Assembly (NCBI RefSeq): GCF_004359215.1 | Contig: NC_090610.1 | Coordinates: 456,365-520,364, forward strand | DNA length: 64,000 bases | Source of the DNA: Bremia lactucae | Lineage: Eukaryota > Oomycota > Peronosporomycetes > Peronosporales > Peronosporaceae | Direction of reading: 5' to 3' | Part shown: piece after piece, positions 52,922 to 62,871 of the stretch | Numbering within the stretch: the first letter of the stretch is position 1 | Layout of the letters: every line of letters starts with the position of its first letter | Program-made: the position numbers and the translations under genes | Notes under the pieces: generated by a model | What the model was told of the DNA's origin: nothing | Seen by the model: the letters and a program-made list of their open reading frames with translations, nothing else | Databases searched by the model: none

Positions 52922-54256
52922 ATGTTGGCGGGTCGTCTGCGAAGAAGCCCACTCAACCTCGCGCTTAGCGCACGCGCCGCGTTAACACACCGGAAGTGTC
53001 CAATGCCTTAGTCGAAACGCCGACAGCTACTGCTGCTGTAGCGTAAACGGGGCTTATGGATCCATCCCACTTTAACATGGAGAATGTTGATCCGTCGCTC
53101 AATGTTGACTACAATGAGTCGACACCGTTGCCGTCACCTCGTAGTAGTGATGCGGACAACGAGCTCATGAAGAAGGATGATGGTGCATAATTGGCCATCC
53201 AAACTTCTCTCATGGCTCACAACATGGAGACAGCAACATTACGAATGCTGTCTCGTCGTCTGCGCTGGATAGCGCAGCGACCACTAACGAGAGCGCTGCC
53301 AATAAAGGCGCAGCTGCTTCTTCGTTGGGTAAAATCACAACGCCTAATGCTCAGACCATAATCCATACTGGTTCGGACATAGAGGATTCCGAGCCTAAAC
53401 CTCCGCCGACGACACGTAAGCGTGCTCAGTCGGTGTCACAAGCCAGTCGGTTTGAACGTGGCTATGTGACGGGTGGCATTCCAAAGATGCCCCCTCCATC
53501 TAAATGACCTCGTTTAAACGGGCCAAGCGTGTCGCTCCTAGAGCGCGCTCTTCTAGACGCACATAATTATTATGGTATCTTTAATTTATTGAAGGGGCAG
53601 GGGAAATTGATTGGGCGTATTTTCCAGATCCCGGTCGTGTTGAGTTTAAATGAAACGCCCGACCAATACGAGGCGGAATTCACGCACCGCATTCATCCGC
53701 ATTCCGATGCGATGAAATAGCGGTTGCAGCGAATTAATTCGTCCGCTTGCGTGTGAAAGAATTCATGGGCGGTTATGTACACCCTGTTTCTTCTCACAGC
53801 GCTGCTTCTGCTAGTCCATTTGTGACTAGCGAAGAGGCCTCAGCTGGTGCTCCTTTTCATAGTCAGCCACCAAGCCGGGCACGTCAATACGAAGGGTACC
53901 GATCGGTTCCCAAGAGTCAAAACGCTTCGGGTAACCTTTCCATTGGACGAGGGTCTGATACCTTTGCGTCACAAAGCGGTGGGCAAGAAACCTTTCAGCA
54001 AGGAAGCGTTGATTCCCACCCGCATCCATCAGTGCAGGTGGCGCCCGATAGGAGTGGCGATCGCGCCCAACTACTCGCGGCTGCCTTACCTTCGTCGATT
54101 CAGTCGCATGCGTTAAGCGCTGCTGAACGACGTATTGCGGATCTCGACAGTCAAGTCTCACGACTGACCTCGGATCTCGTTGATGTCCGAGCGAAGGCTC
54201 GTCAGGGTTATGAACGCCTGAAGACTCGCTTGGACCTTTTTGAGCGGATGTGCTGA
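52922..54256 (+). pseudogene. Gyp2 antisense ORF (aORF2), right arm
   Basis: Start region at 52922, 126 bp from LTR-b (degenerate first part). Then SALDSAATTNESAANKGAAA, 53325-53507 open (VSQASRFERGYVTGGIPKM), 53529-53718 open (LERALLDAHNYYGIFNLLKG; GRIFQIPVVLSLNETPDQYE), a TAG at 53718, and 53747-54256 open. The last part has a Ser/Gln-rich linker (GRGSDTFASQSGGQETFQQG) opposite the chromodomain and the coiled coil LSAAERRIADLDSQVSRLT with ARQGYERLKTRLDLFERM. Same order as the diverged copy at 9197-10640, with mostly conservative replacements. Confidence 0.75.
53826..54161 (-). pseudogene. pol: Gyp2 chromodomain, right arm (uninterrupted)
   Basis: Open for 111 codons: QPRVVGRDRHSYRAPPALMD, GGNQRFLAERFLAHRFVTQR, YQTLVQWKGYPKRFDSWEPI, GTLRIDVPGLVADYEKEHQL. 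The cleanest chromodomain in the window, read in full opposite the aORF2 linker. Confidence 0.85.
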
Positions 54257-54421
54257 GGGATCCGCGTTACTCGCGTGATGTCCCTCGCTCTCCAAGTCCT
54301 GTTCGTGGAGGAAGGAATCGGTCCGATAGCTTCTCGCCTTCACCGTCCCCCACACCGGAACGACGCTTGACTCACAGTCGGCGTCACCATCGGTCTCCTT
54401 AGCCTGATGGGGATATGTGAC

Positions 54422-54775
54422 CTAATTTGGGTCTACATACCGTTTCAGACGACCCACGTAAAACACGGGGTGCGTCTTCAAATACGGGGGAAGGGTGAGC
54501 CTATAATTTAGATCTCCAACCTCTTCTACCACCGTAAAGGGCCCAATGAAACGCGGCAACAATTTCGTAGTACCTCCAGGTAGTACAGAAATTGCATTTT
54601 TAGGTAGGGTAGCAGTACTTAATAGTACTTTTTCACCCACTCTATCCCAAAACATACCGCTTGGGGTGCTTACTGCCATTTTGGCTACCTCGGGCTCTCT
54701 CATGAGTTCCTGATAGTAGCCATCCTTTAAATCCAACGTGGAAAAGATAGGTGACTTACTCATGGAGTTCAACAA
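54422..54775 (-). pseudogene. pol: Gyp2 RT-integrase deletion fusion
   Basis: A single 117-codon frame joins the RT palm (MSKSPIFSTLDLKDGYYQEL, MAVSTPSGMFWD) directly to the integrase C-terminus (RVGEKVLLSTATLPKNAISV, LLPRFIGPFTVVEEVGDLNY, FYVGRLKRYVDPN). Thumb, RNase H and the integrase core are deleted in frame, about 2 kb of element. Confidence 0.9.
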
Positions 54776-55220
54776 AACATCTTTCTACGGGATTGGCGTT
54801 TGAGCCAGTATGGTCGCCGTGTTCAGCATATCGTAAGCATGAACCACGCGCCATCCACCTGTGGCTTTACGCACACAAAAGGTCAGGCTGCAGTCAGGCG
54901 ATTTGCTCTCACGCACATTTCCCGCCTTGGCTCGCTTGTCGAAGAACTCATCGATATAATCGACTTATTCTTTCGGCAAGGTCATTGCCTGGCCACACAA
55001 TACTTGGTGCCAGATTCGAGGTCTATCTCGTGCCCGATGCCCCTATCTGCTGGTAGGCGGCTCGGCACTTCTTCTGGGAACACATCGCGATATTTCCACA
55101 GAAAATTAGAGAACGGACTATCTTCTAAGGCATCGCGGCCTTGAGCAGCGAACCGTTTCTTTTTGACGGTTTCTACGACGCTCTCGTTCATTGTGGACGA
55201 CGAGCAACAGTCCACCAAGT
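54776..55220 (-). pseudogene. pol: Gyp2 RT N-terminal lobe
   Basis: Minus strand: SSSTMNESVVETVKKKRFAA, EEVPSRLPADRGIGHEIDLE, GTKYCVARQ (55218-54982), then AKAGHVRESKS-type and HAYDMLNTATILAQTPIP-like frames to 54780. Confidence 0.8.
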
Positions 55221-55306
55221 TCTATTCTGGAACTGGTTTGACTATTTCGTGGATATTTTCTACTTTTAATTTGGCAAGGAACAGATCCCACGACATCGGG
55301 AGATTT

Positions 55307-55346
55307 ACTATCTCCTCGGCAGATTTACTATCACCTCGGCAGATTT
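55307..55346. repeat. 20-bp minisatellite, 2 copies
   Basis: ACTATCTCCTCGGCAGATTT followed by a copy with one change, at the same place in the linker as the 3- and 4-copy arrays at 13539 and 15232. Confidence 0.9.
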
Positions 55347-55349
55347 AAA

Positions 55350-55937
55350 GACTTGCCGGAGCACTTCAACTGAGGATGCCTCCGCAATTTCGTCTTTGAC
55401 GGCCTCGAACACCTCATTCGAAGGCCCGTCATCTTTATTAGGAATTGATCCAAAGGTCACTTGTTTCGACTAGCGACCTTTAAATCAGTTCCTAATAAAA
55501 AGGATGAGGACTTTGATCGTCCTAATCTGTCGGGTGCTCGCTCTTCGAGTCACCACGAGTTTTGATTGGGAAGCGGGTGCCGTTGCTATCCTGGCTAACG
55601 CATCCCTTCCAACCGCACCAAGGAGGACTTTCATCTCCCTAATCTGTCGGGTGCTCGCTCTTCGAGTCACCAGGACCTTTGACTGGGAAGCGGGTGCAGT
55701 TGCTCTCCTGGCTAACGCACCCCTTCCAACCGCACCAGGCTCTAGGCACTGTGCTGATTCATGCGACGCTTGACTTCCTGCCAGCTCGCTCTCTACTGCC
55801 ACAGACTCTCGGCTCTGTGCAGAGCTATGGGACACATGACTACTTGTCATTGCCCTTTTCACTACCCTAGCCTCCGCGAAATGGGAAGAAATTGGTGACG
55901 TTTGACATCCCGTCAACGCCTCAACTGTGTTCGACAC
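55350..55937 (-). pseudogene. pol: Gyp2 protease-RT linker with 39-codon duplication
   Basis: Ser/Thr/Ala-rich linker, 55937-55485 open: AMTSSHVSHSSAQSRESVAV, GAVGRGALARRATAPASQSK, TRRASTRQIREMKVL. A 117-bp in-frame tandem duplication (55511-55627 and 55628-55744) repeats the ALAR.ATAPASQSK..VTRRASTRQIR module. Confidence 0.8.
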
Positions 55938-55955
55938 GACATCAGTTACATACGC

Positions 55956-56400
55956 CTATCGCGGGAGCACATCCTTTTCGGTGTCCTGCGTAGAGTTCGC
56001 AACTGTGCGTGTACGCCAGACTATCCATAATTGGTGTTTTGTCAACCATGGCATGCCTAGGATGAGGTCATACGGACTCTTCATACCTAGCACTGTGAAC
56101 TTCTCTTTACGAGAGAAGTTACTTAAGCTGAAGGCGAGTTCTACCTTAACTCTCTCAGACTTAATGAGCGCGCCTTTCACTAAAGAACGGTCGCCACTTC
56201 TCGCCTGCCTCCTGGCAAAGCGAATCAAACATCGCCGGTCTTTTTCTTAGATCCGCGAGTTTCACAAAATTTTGGGATGCACCCGAATCCACTATGAGGG
56301 TCATCTTGTAGTCATAACCTCTTACTTGAGCGCTGTGGACCAGCAGGGTTGAGGTCCGAAATTTCGAGACCTCAGGGACTACGCTACCCATTTGTTCCAA
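55956..56400 (-). pseudogene. pol: Gyp2 aspartic protease
   Basis: Minus strand: STLLVHSAQVRGYDYKMTLI then VDSGASQNFVKLADLRKRPA (active site DSGA intact) at 56400-56240, and after a frameshift VELAFSLSNFSRKEKFTVLG and SPYDLILGMPWLTKHQLWI at 56150-56000. The ILGMPWL is the flap-following hydrophobic motif of retropepsins. Confidence 0.85.
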
Positions 56401-56480
56401 AACTCTGAACTTTGGGTAGCTTCAGAGTCCGCGTCAGTAGGACATCCCGCCCCTACTGCGCTCCTGCATTTCCCGACCCC

Positions 56481-57524
56481 TCAGTGGTCGATGCAGAACT
56501 CATGCGTCTCGCACGCTAATTCTTGCCATCGCCCTTTGGGTAGGGAGTCCTCTTGCTTGGCGTCTTCGCCCCAGCAGGGACCCTGGCATAGCAGCGAGCC
56601 ATCATATGGCCGGTTTGCCGCATTTATAACAGACAACGTCTGCATTGCCAAACTCCATGGGAGTGGCATCTGACCTCTCGGCCGACGGCATATACCAAGC
56701 TGTCGCCGAGGCACTTGCTTCTTAATCAAGACAATTTGGATTCCCTCTTCCATCGTCGATGCGACCTTTCTGAAAAGGGCCTGTCGCGATGAGCCATGCC
56801 GTTGTCCGTTCATAAACGTGGGCACCTTGATGTGCTCCGGAATCGGACCTACGGTAATGGATGCCGACAGCGAGCGCACCTCTTGCACATACTCTTGCAG
56901 AGATCGCTTCGCCTGTCGCGCTCCAAAGAAGCGCGCCTGAAGCAACTCTTCGTAGTTCGGCGGCTGGTACATGGCGCGAATCTTTTCCTTAAAGATCTCT
57001 TATGTAGGGAATGCCTTTCTGTCCACCATAAGCGCCGAGTAAGCCCACCCTGAGGCCTTACCGCGCAGATGCGACATGGCGTACGACACAATTCGGCTGT
57101 CGTCCTCGATGAGCTGGACAACACCGCATTGCTCCACGGCTAAAAGCCAGTGGACAATCGTGTGCGCCACAGTTCCATCGAACTTGGGCGGGTCCATCCG
57201 AATGGGCCTCGGCTGATGCGGCCGGGCAGAGAGCATCTCAACAGTCCTGTTGAGAGCCTCGCTCCGAGCCTGCTCATGCCTCAGCTCATCCTGAGTCTGA
57301 GTGACGGACTCCGCCGCAGCATGGCTCTGTGCCTCGGACGCGGCCCTCCGCTGTCCGAGCACAAATGCCTCAAACTGCTCCAACTGAGCAACATGTTGCT
57401 CAGGAGGACTACCCAGGAGCCTGGCCAGGGCTTGTTCACCAAGTCCCTGCGCCATTAGCCCTGCCACCTCCCGATGATGTTCGGAGAGGTGGGGAAAATG
57501 AGCCCAATCAATGTTGAGGCTCAT
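56481..57524 (-). pseudogene. gag: Gyp2 gag, nearly complete
   Basis: From ATG 57524 (MSLNIDWAHFPHLSEHHREV), through QDELRHEQARSEALNRTVEM, HQPRPIRMDPPKFDG, AVEQCGVVQLIEDDSRIVSY and YQPPNYEELLQARFFGARQA (capsid, Retrotrans_gag type), to a damaged knuckle near 56620 (CQRCGKP..M-type reading broken). The frame shifts near 57000. A TTG further upstream would extend the frame across the primer site and is not a credible start. Confidence 0.8.
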
Positions 57525-57568
57525 CCTCACGTACACACGCAGAGATGCGGGTCGTGGGAAGGATTTCA

Positions 57569-57579
57569 AGTGCTACCAA
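57569..57579 (-). promoter_or_regulatory. Primer-binding site of Gyp2
   Basis: Minus strand TGGTAGCACTT begins 2 nt after the LTR-b end CCCGCCTACA (57581), the same 11-mer as Gyp1. Confidence 0.75.
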
Positions 57580-57580
57580 G

Positions 57581-58066
57581 TGTAGGCGGGCACGTCGTAA
57601 TGCGGCCACGCTCTACTTAAGCACACACCCTAGCACAGCGAGGAAGCGGTTTGCACCTGCTTCTCTTGCGTGCAGTGAGGTAGTTGTGGTGGGCGCGCAA
57701 GCGACCTCACCCAACACACTAAGAACTCTGGTGAAGTGACGTCACGGGAGCGGTAATCCGTCTCCTCGTGCGCACTTACCAAGTAGGTAGTAAATTTCAG
57801 ACTGATTTATATTTAATAGAATTAAATACAAATACCTATTTTTACCAATTAAAATGATATCTCTATAGATATCATTTAATATGTATTGCGAGCGTATCTT
57901 TATAGATACCTCGCGTAACTGATGACGCTAGCCGTCATCATGGATGACGCTGGGCGTCATCCCTCCTAATGTGAATGCACCCATGTGCATCACATCCACA
58001 AGGGTTGGTCACAAATGTGCACCACACCCGAGTGTTGGGTCTAATTACTATTATTTAGTAATTGAC
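57581..58066 (-). repeat. LTR-b, 5' LTR, truncated at NN
   Basis: TGTAGGCGGGCACGTCG onward, with all LTR-b blocks, stopping at TTTAGTAATTGAC against the NN at 58067-58068. About 60 bp of LTR are missing. Confidence 0.85.
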
Positions 58067-58068
58067 NN

Positions 58069-59111
58069 GCAGAACTCATGCGTCTCGCACGCTGGTTCTT
58101 GCCATCGCCCTTTGGGAAGGGAGTCCTCTTGCTGGGCATTTTTGCCCCAGCAGGGACCCTGGCATAGCAGCGAGCCATCATATGGCCGCGCTTGCCGCAT
58201 TTAAAACAGACCACGTCTGCATTGCCCAACTCCATAGGAGTGGCATCTGTCCTCTCGGCCGACGGCTTATACCAAGCTGTCGCCGAGGCACTGTTGTAGG
58301 ATTGCTCCTCAACTAAGGCAATTTGGATTGCCTCTTCCATCGTCGACGGCACCTTTCTGAAAAGGGCCTGTCGCGATGGGCCATGCCGTAGTCCGTTCAT
58401 AAACGTGGGCACCTTAATGTGCTCCGGAATCGGACCTACGGTTATGGATGCGGACAGCGAGCGCATCTCTTGCACATACTCTTGCAGAGATCGCTTCGCC
58501 TGTCGCGCCCCAAAGAAGCGCGCCTGAAGCAACACTTCGTTGTTCGGCGGCTGGTACATGGCGCGAATCTTATCCTTAAAGATCGCCCATGAGGGGAACG
58601 CTTTTCTGTCCGCCATAAGCGCCGAGTAAGCCCACTCTGAGGCCTTACCGCGCAGATGCGACATAGCGTACGACACCATCCGGCTGTCGTCCTCGATGAG
58701 CTGGGCGACACCACATTGCTCCACGGCTAAAAGCCAGTGGACAATCGTGTGCGCCGCAGTTCCATCGAACTTGGGCGGGTCCATCCGAATGGGCCTCGGC
58801 TGATGCGGCCGGGCAGAGAGCATCTCAACAGTCCTGTTGAGAGCCTCACTCCGAGCCTGCTCATGCGTCAGCTCATCCTGAGTCTGAGTGACGGACTCCG
58901 CCGCAGCATGGCTCTGTGCCTCGGACGCGGCCCTCCGCTGTCCGAGCATGAATGCCTCAAACTGCTCCAACTGAGCAATATGTTGCTCGGGAGGACTACC
59001 CAGGAGCCTGGCCAGGGTTTGTTCACCAACTCCCTGCAGTATAAGCCCTGCCACCTCTCGATGATGTTCGGAAAGGTGGGGAAAATGAGCCCAATCAATA
59101 TTGAGGCTCAT
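58069..59111 (-). pseudogene. gag: Gyp2 gag, best copy, C-terminus lost at NN
   Basis: An uninterrupted frame of about 347 codons from ATG 59111. Coiled-coil-rich N-part (QTQDELTHEQARSEALNRTV), capsid core (RMDPPKFDGTAAHTIVHWLL, EDDSRMVSYAMSHLRGKASE, FPSWAIFKDKIRAMYQPPNN, LQARFFGARQAKRSLQEYVQ, GPIPEHIKVPTFMNGLRHGP) and knuckle CFKCGKRGHMMARC (about 58214-58173), then the basic KRTPFPKGDGKNQRARR. Gag forms the particle and binds element RNA. Runs into NN at 58068. The only uninterrupted retroelement gene here, so Gyp2 was active recently. Confidence 0.85.
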
Positions 59112-59213
59112 CCTCACGTATACACGCAGAGATGCGGGGCGTGGGAAGGATTTCAAGTGCTACCAAGTGTAGGCGGGCACGTCGTATTGCGGCCACGCTC
59201 TACTTAGACACAC

Positions 59214-59645
59214 ACAAGCGTTGATTCCCACCCGCATCCATCAGTGTAGATTGCGCCCGATAGGAGTGGCGATCTCGCCCACCTACTCGCGGCTGCCTTA
59301 CCTTCGTCCGTTCAGTCGGATGCGTTAAGCGCTGCTGAACGACGTATTGCGGATCTCGAGGGTCAAGTCTCACGACTGACCTAGGATCTCATTGATGTCC
59401 GAGCGAAGGCTCGTCAGGGTTATGAACGCCTGAAGACTCGCTTGGACCTTTTTCAAGGGTTAATGCTGAGGTATCCGCGTTACTCGCGTGATGTCCCTCG
59501 CTCTCCAAGTCCTGTTCGTGTAGAGAGGAATCGGTCCGATAGCATGGTGGTGAACCGTAGCTATGGGTGGTTTTGCTTTCAAATTTGTATTATTTTTATA
59601 AAGATTGTTGTTTGTAACCTGTCGGCGCCCAGTTTGATTGCTTGA
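59214..59645 (+). pseudogene. aORF2 C-terminal fragment, copy 2
   Basis: Plus strand: HLLAAALPSSVQSDALSAAE, RRIADLEGQVSRLT, DVRAKARQGYERLKTRLDLF, then open into unique sequence (SYGWFCFQICIIFIKIVV, a hydrophobic run). 59156-59213 before it holds 47 bp of LTR-b and the primer site of the gag copy. 59646-59888 unidentified. Confidence 0.65.
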
Positions 59646-59888
59646 GTGTTTAAGAAATAATATTTAGTTTAGACTAAGTCGGATTCGTCTTATTACACTG
59701 AATTAACTTTTATTTCCGCTTTGGCTTGATAATGTGGTGAACCGTAGTTATGAATGATGATCTTTGAATAGGAAAAGCGAGTATAAAGTTTGTTAGTAGC
59801 AGTTGGTCGGCGATCACTTTGAATACTAAAGCATTGAGATATTTTTAAATTCGCAGTTTAATTAGCTTCGGTTAATGAAAACGGCTTA

Positions 59889-60147
59889 TTAAAAGAAGAC
59901 TCCCTCTTGAGATGGTTTGTCGAGTTGGACGATGCCATAAGGACATGTCGCATCGTCGACGAGCAAATGCATTGACATATTCAACATTCGCAATGATGTA
60001 TTCGCGACCACTACACGAACAGAATCTATTTTTCTCACCACCAGTAAAAGTTTTCCATAACGTAACCGGCGGAATAGCGATCCCATGATACTTGACGACA
60101 TCGGTGAGCTGAAGATATCAGAATTCGTCCTTTGACTCAACACGGGA

Positions 60148-60184
<37 letters not shown>

Positions 60185-60221
60185 TTGAGAGCTCTTTCTT
60201 GATATATGGGTGATGGTGCAT
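59889..60221 (-). other. 110-codon open frame, inverted copy
   Basis: Same frame as 45063-45395, with a G/T difference changing one Ala to Ser. Unidentified. Confidence 0.3.
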
Positions 60222-60298
60222 GGCCGTTCTATCACCGGGAATCGAACTCGGGACCTCTCACACCCAAAGCGAGAATCATACCACTAGACCACGAGGCC
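60222..60298 (-). tRNA. tRNA-Pro (TGG), probable pseudogene, copy 2
   Basis: Same structure as at 44986, anticodon TGG (CCA at 60264-60266 on the plus strand). The T-stem 3' side is CCCGG instead of CCTGG. It has the same TAGAAC insertion in the acceptor, so the insertion predates the duplication. Confidence 0.75.
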
Positions 60299-60312
60299 AT
60301 CCCAGCTCTTAC

Positions 60313-60327
60313 AAAAAAAAAAAAAAA
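60313..60327 (+). repeat. A15 tract at a repeat junction
   Basis: Fifteen A between the end of the inverted duplication and a Gyp1 RNase H fragment. Could be a poly-A insertion tail or an assembly scar. Confidence 0.9.
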
Positions 60328-60890
60328 CTTCTTCTTTGTTTAATTAAACTGTGAAGTAGTCATGAAACGCTGATTGTCAGCAATCCTTCGAGGGTATCAA
60401 GCAAATCTGATGCAATCGCCAATTCTGGTGATTGCGGACCATGACCGACCTTTTCATGTGGTCTGTGGCGCCAGTGACTTTGCAATCGGCTGAACGTTAA
60501 TGCAATATGACACAGACGCGTCTGCTTTCAATCGCGTCAGCTTCAACAAGCTGGACGCAACTATGCAATGACTAAGGTTAGGGTCTATCTCCCAAGAGTA
60601 AGACCGTTCATTGTATATAAGGACAATGTGTCTTTACGCATTGGCCGCAAACAGGCCACACCTCTTGCAAAGAATGGCGAGATGGTTGTCTTTCTTCGCG
60701 GAGTATAACTTCTCCTTGGAGTATAAACCAGGACGACTTTATGTCGTCACTGATGCCCTTTCGCGCCAGCCTGATTTTGAGCCGGCTGCGCAAACGAACA
60801 GTGAGCATAAGGCTACTGTTGCAACAATATGTATTTCGTCGTCAACATTACTCGACGATGTCAGAAAAGCTTATCAAGAAGAAAAGGCTC
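60328..60890 (+). pseudogene. pol: Gyp1 copy F: RNase H
   Basis: 60328-60474 is identical to 47853-47999, including the CGAS lesion. After that the sequence is a diverged Gyp1 (ARWLSFFAEYNFSLEYKPGR, LYVVTDALSRQPDFEPAAQ at 60675-60790). The frame is broken between. Confidence 0.85.
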
Positions 60891-62330
60891 AATGATTTAC
60901 CTTAGAAATCCATCCCAACAATCCTTAAAAGGATTGTCGAAATTGTATAGATCCTCAACAAATCGATACACAACACGCAATGGACTACTTTAATACAGCC
61001 ATTGCTGCGACACACCTCGTGTCGTCATCCCCACCCACAATGATTTGTGTGTACGCATCATGTCTGAGTGCCGCGATGCACCAATAAGTGTTCATCGTGG
61101 ACGTGAGAAGACCTATCACACTAGAAGTCGTGACTTCTACTGACCACGCCAGTATGATTTCGCCTCAAGTACATACGTGCTTGCGAATTCTGTCAAGGGG
61201 TGAAGTCCAGTGCTTCATCCCGTGCTCCGTTACAACTTCTGCCTGTTCCGGCAGAGTGCTAACAGTCTGTATCAATAAACTTTGACTTCAGATGACCCGA
61301 AGGCGAACATAAGAGTAATGGTATTCTTGTTTTTGTTGATCGTTTCAGCAAAATGGTACATCTTGCTGCAGTACCGGAGTCGATCACCGTTAAAGGCTGT
61401 GCTCGTGTCTTTGTTGATACGATATTTGGACTCCATGGGTTACCCCGCGAACGGGTCTCAGATCGAGATCCTTGATTCACAGCGGAATTTTGGCAGGCTG
61501 TGTTCAAACCACTTAGAACACAGTTGAAAGTGTCAACTTCTGATCATCCTGAATCAGATGGTCAGACGTAGCGGGCAAACCGTATTCTCGAAGAGATACT
61601 TCGCGGATACGTCCACTCTTCTAAAAATTGAAGCGCGTTCTTGCCGATGGTAGAATTTGCAATTAACGAATCAGTGCATGCTTTTAGAGCATACACCGGT
61701 TTTCGTGGGTGGCGAAGCCATCCACGTATACCTACCCTGTTTAAGAGTAACACTTATTTAAGGGAGGAAGGGACTCGCTCGAGCAACGTACCTTCTCGCT
61801 CGTGCTCATTACGCCTTAGCACTAAGGTCAATGCGAAGGATACCAATGTTGATTTAATTAATATTGAAGCGGACAAACTCAGTAATAACAATAATGCTAT
61901 TACTGACTTTGACAGCGATGCTGAAAAACTCAGCATCGTCGTAAGCAATATAAACAATATTATTAATGAGAACGATTATATTCTCAATAATGAAGAAATT
62001 GATTTTTTCGCAGTGCGAGCCGGTCGAATCGAAAACAAATAAAACCGAGTCAGCCGATGATTTCGTGTTGGCTAGAGAAGCAGTGGTCCGTTTCGTACAG
62101 TATTTCATCGCTGATGCGGTGGACCGACAGAAACGGAACTCTGACAAAAATGGAAGAGTAAACATCCTTGCATTTGATGTTAATGACCTAATCCTACTGT
62201 CTACGGTAAACCTACCAAATCACGTCGTGACGAATGTAGGCAGTTAAAAAATACTGCTCAGGTATATAGCCCGTTTTGTGTACTACATCGCCAAGGCAAT
62301 GCGTACACGATAGAGCTCCTTCGTAGAATG
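60891..62330 (+). pseudogene. pol: Gyp1 copy F: integrase
   Basis: Zinc region eroded (61000-61200: RIMSECRDAPISVHRGREK pattern). Core: VNFDFR-like then GILVFVDRFSKMVHLAAVPE, SITVKGCARVFVDTIFGL (61320-61440); STSDHPESDGQT (61540), VEFAINESVHAFRAYTGF (61650). Long acidic Asn-rich linker (61840-62010: NIEADKLSNNNNAITDFDSD). Then AREAVVRFVQYFIADAVDRQ and LILLSTVNLPNHVVTNVGS (62060-62250). A diverged variant related to copy B. Confidence 0.8.
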
Positions 62331-62870
62331 CGTACGCATCTTACGATTTATGTTGAGCGTCCCGCCCGTGCCAACAGTACGAGACATCTTCCGATTCCAA
62401 ATTACACGCGGATCGGTCCCGGGAATCGGCCAAGGCCTGATGGTTCCGAGCCAAAGACTTGTTGTTTCGGAACAGGGTCCGATTCTCTTGAACGAGACGA
62501 TCCACTCTTTCCTCCAAGGGTGGATCTTCTGACGAGCTGTCACCAGCTCGTTTTGAAGGGACTGATATGTCCTTTCGTTCGCCAGTTGATCAGTCGTAAC
62601 CAGCGCACAATTCCTCAACTGGTCACGAGAAACATTATCAACCACCGTCACCGCGAACTCGCGGCGACGAGATCGCTCGTGATCAAGATCCTCCCTTCAC
62701 ATAGTAAAGGGTGTGATCCAAATCACGATGTTGATTTGGGCGTCAAACGAGGCGAACCCGATCTATCCTCCCCCTCCATATCCATTGATGGACTCAGGTG
62801 GTGAGAAGCGTTTTCTTGTTGAAAACTACTTAAACCACCTTGAGGCAAAGGTGGTTCGAACGTTAAACGG
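62283..62870 (-). pseudogene. aORF1b coiled-coil end, opposite Gyp1 copy F tail
   Basis: Minus strand: PESINGYGGGG and RKRFSPP (62800s), DLDHERSRRREFAVTVVDN (62690), RDQLRNCALVTTDQLANERT with YQSLQNELVTARQ (62620-62540), then after a shift RVDRLVQENRTLFRNNKSLA (62510). It aligns piece by piece with the aORF1 coiled coil though well diverged. The plus strand opposite holds the integrase tail (62328-62700) and a chromodomain start GGEKRFLVENYLNHL (62790). Confidence 0.65.
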
Positions 62871-62871
62871 A

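Larger units (their letters stand above)
49720..54644 (-). repeat. Large inverted repeat, right arm
   Basis: Mirror image of 34370-39270. The outer edge at 54644 switches to Gyp2 RT (GMFWD then RVGEKVLL), whereas the left arm continues into integrase, so the duplicated block ends there. The arms share the same single-base frameshift in aORF1, the same LTR nesting and the same spacer. Confidence 0.9.
58924..60308 (-). repeat. 1.39-kb inverted duplication, copy 2
   Basis: Mirror copy of 44976-46361. Its gag end is continuous with the full gag at 58069-59111. The other end stops at AGAGCTGGG, 4 bp before an A15 tract. Confidence 0.9.

Noticed and set aside
58041..59156. 371-codon gag beginning at 59156
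   Set aside because: The extension needs a TTG start inside the primer-binding region, and the last codons run through NN into LTR. Gag is taken from ATG 59111 to the NN.
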